From NCBI RefSeq assembly GCF_900604535.1, contig NZ_UWOT01000008.1, positions 1 through 64,000 on the forward strand: a DNA stretch of 64,000 nucleotides, read 5' to 3'. Of this stretch, positions 62,796 to 64,000 are shown in pieces. Under the pieces are notes generated by a model. It saw only the letters and a list, made by a program, of their open reading frames with translations, searched no databases and was not told the DNA's origin. Source of the stretch: Romboutsia_E sp900604535. GTDB lineage: Bacteria > Bacillota > Clostridia > Peptostreptococcales > Peptostreptococcaceae. Within the stretch, counting starts at the first letter, position 1; every line of letters starts with the position of its first letter. The translations under genes and the position numbers were made by a program.

Positions 62796-63749
62796 ATGTC
62801 ATTTTTAATTTTAATTGTAGGATTCTTTTTCTTAATAAAAGGAGCTGATATATTTGTAGAAGGTGCTGCATCTATAGCTAAAAAATTTAACGTTCCTTCT
62901 ATGATTATAGGACTTACTATAGTTGCAATGGGAACATCTGCACCTGAAGCAGCTGTAAGTATAACATCATCATTAGCTGGTCAAAATGATATGAGTGTTG
63001 CTAATGTTGTTGGTTCTAACTTTTTTAATATCCTTATGGTTCTTGGTGTATCATCTTTAATAGCTAAATTGCCTGTGGAGAAAAATACAATAAAAAAAGA
63101 TGCTCCATTTTTAATAATTGTGAGTGCTATTCTATTATTATTCGGAGTAGATTTAAAAATAAGTAGAATAGAAGGTATTATTTTACTATCCTTATTTACT
63201 TACTTCTTAATAAATACTATAAAAAGTGCAAAAGCATCTAGTAAAAATTCATCTATAGATGAAATTGCTACAACAGCTATAGAAGATGAAGTTGTAAGTG
63301 AAATTCCTATGCTTAAAACATTATTATTATGTATCATAGGTATAATAGGTATAGTTATTGGCGGTGATATGGTTGTAAATTCTGCTACTTCTATAGCAAC
63401 TTCATTTGGTATGAGTGCTAACTTAGTTGGGTTAACAATTGTTGCTGTTGGTACATCTTTACCTGAATTTGTTACATCTATTGTTGCTATAAAAAAGGGT
63501 GAAACTGAAATAGCTATTGGGAATGTTATTGGATCTAACTTATTTAATATACTATTAGTTTTAGGATTAGCCACTACAATTTATCCTATAACTATAAGCA
63601 TGTTCGCTTTAATAGATATAGCATTTATGGTTGCTATAACAGTTCTTTTATATTTATTTATGAAGAAAGATTCTTCTCTTGTAAAAAAGCATGGCTTAAT
63701 ATTAGTTATTATATATGTTGCATATATGATTTATACTATTCTAAGATAG
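62796..63749 (+). CDS. calcium/sodium antiporter (YrbG-type CaCA exchanger)
   Basis: This 317-residue protein has about ten membrane helices with two inverted alpha-repeats: GTSAPEAAVSITSS and VGTSLPEFVTSIVA, each followed by GNVIGSNLFNIL-type segments carrying acidic ion ligands. This is the K+-independent Na+/Ca2+ exchanger-related family. It exports Ca2+ or another cation. A TGGAGGA site precedes the start, and a palindrome lies within its promoter. Confidence 0.93.
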   Translation: MSFLILIVGFFFLIKGADIFVEGAASIAKKFNVPSMIIGLTIVAMGTSAPEAAVSITSSLAGQNDMSVANVVGSNFFNILMVLGVSSLIAKLPVEKNTIKKDAPFLIIVSAILLLFGVDLKISRIEGIILLSLFTYFLINTIKSAKASSKNSSIDEIATTAIEDEVVSEIPMLKTLLLCIIGIIGIVIGGDMVVNSATSIATSFGMSANLVGLTIVAVGTSLPEFVTSIVAIKKGETEIAIGNVIGSNLFNILLVLGLATTIYPITISMFALIDIAFMVAITVLLYLFMKKDSSLVKKHGLILVIIYVAYMIYTILR

Positions 63750-63750
63750 T

Positions 63751-63792
63751 AAAATGACTGCAAATAATTCAAATTATTTGCAGTCATTTTTT
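63751..63792 (+). terminator. intrinsic terminator of the exchanger gene
   Basis: AAAATGACTGCAAATAATT and AATTATTTGCAGTCATTTT form a 19-bp stem followed by T residues. Confidence 0.93.
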
Positions 63793-63857
63793 ATAAATAT
63801 TATGATAGTTATGGTATCCTATATAAGGATATTATTATTGAGGGGAGTATAAGTAAA

Positions 63858-64000
63858 TTGAAATCAGTTATATTCAGATTTTTTAAAATGATAGTAGGAT
63901 TCTGTTTTTGTGCCTTAGGTATTGTAATGATGATAAATGCTAACTTAGGTTTGTCACCTTGGGATGTATTACACGAAGGTATATATAATCTAACAGGTAT
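63858..64000 (+). CDS. YczE-type membrane protein, 3' end cut by the window
   Basis: A TTG at 63858 follows AGGGGAG. The 47 visible codons encode KSVIFRFFKMIVGFCFCALG and then MMINANLGLSPWDVLHEGI. The ANLGLSPWDVLHEG pattern is diagnostic for the YczE/YyaS/YitT family first loop. The gene runs off the window. No upstream ATG is available before the ribosome binding site. Confidence 0.82.
   Translation, partial: MKSVIFRFFKMIVGFCFCALGIVMMINANLGLSPWDVLHEGIYNLTG

Noticed and set aside
1..64000. CRISPR array, tRNA or rRNA genes, insertion sequences or prophage
   Set aside because: No regularly spaced repeats, no cloverleaf or rRNA signatures, no transposase or phage structural genes were seen on reading both strands.

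Overview
The window is very A/T-rich (roughly 27-30% G+C by eye), with ATG, GTG and TTG starts behind strong AGGAGG-type ribosome binding sites. It carries anaerobic enzymes (HydG, NrdD/NrdG, a YjjI/YjjW glycyl radical pair), spore genes (alpha/beta SASP, YtaF) and many intrinsic terminators. This fits a spore-forming anaerobic clostridium. Gene content suggests the Peptostreptococcaceae (Romboutsia/Intestinibacter/Paraclostridium type), but I cannot name a species. No rRNA, tRNA, CRISPR array, insertion sequence or prophage was seen. The window looks like ordinary chromosome, cut inside a gene at both ends.

Layout. 1-4.8 kb: partial CPBP protease, small membrane protein, HTH protein, ytaF, a YitT-type protein, a DEAD-box helicase and a degenerate EIIB-like protein. 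4.9-9.6 kb: ribose operon rbsK-D-A-C-B. 9.8-12.3 kb: small housekeeping genes. 12.3-22.6 kb: hexuronate locus with a TRAP transporter, uxaC-uxaA-uxaB-kdgK-eda and a GntR/FCD regulator, tied together by repeated GTATAC-core palindromes. 22.8-27.4 kb: MarR-controlled heterodimeric ABC exporter. 27.6-29.7 kb: hydG and a TM1266-family gene behind a structured attenuator-type leader of unknown class. 29.7-35.3 kb: a two-component system, cbiMN without cbiQO, a PIN protein and a split ThrE exporter. 35.4-42.8 kb: dCMP deaminase, methyltransferase, DMT permease, nrdD-nrdG-dut with paired NrdR boxes, aminotransferase. 42.9-44.3 kb: Fur-box-controlled DUF3793 protein and heme oxygenase. 44.4-54.2 kb: VTC polyphosphate polymerase/DUF4956 operon, OmpR-type two-component system, FUSC exporter, a YtrA-like GntR/ABC operon and a Cthe_2159-type lipoprotein gene broken by one in-frame stop codon. 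54.3-59.5 kb: nagZ, a redox-type small protein, a candidate sRNA, cfa, SASP, a cell-wall amidase, and a c-di-GMP-I riboswitch in front of a frameshifted small secreted-protein gene. 59.5-64 kb: yjjW-yjjI with a Crp/Fnr regulator, a Na+/Ca2+ exchanger and a partial YczE-type protein.

Most notable observations. (1) Four promoters (VTC operon, response-regulator gene, Cthe_2159 lipoprotein, amidase) share one architecture: two TTAAGG-like half-sites 11 bp apart, exactly 9 bp from a -10 hexamer, with no -35 box. This suggests one envelope-related regulon activated by the response regulator at 46051. (2) An uncharacterised structured leader with a terminator lies upstream of the TM1266/hydG pair. 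(3) A c-di-GMP-I riboswitch controls a gene that needs one extra A in an A6 run to read through. (4) An in-frame nonsense codon interrupts the Cthe_2159 family lipoprotein.
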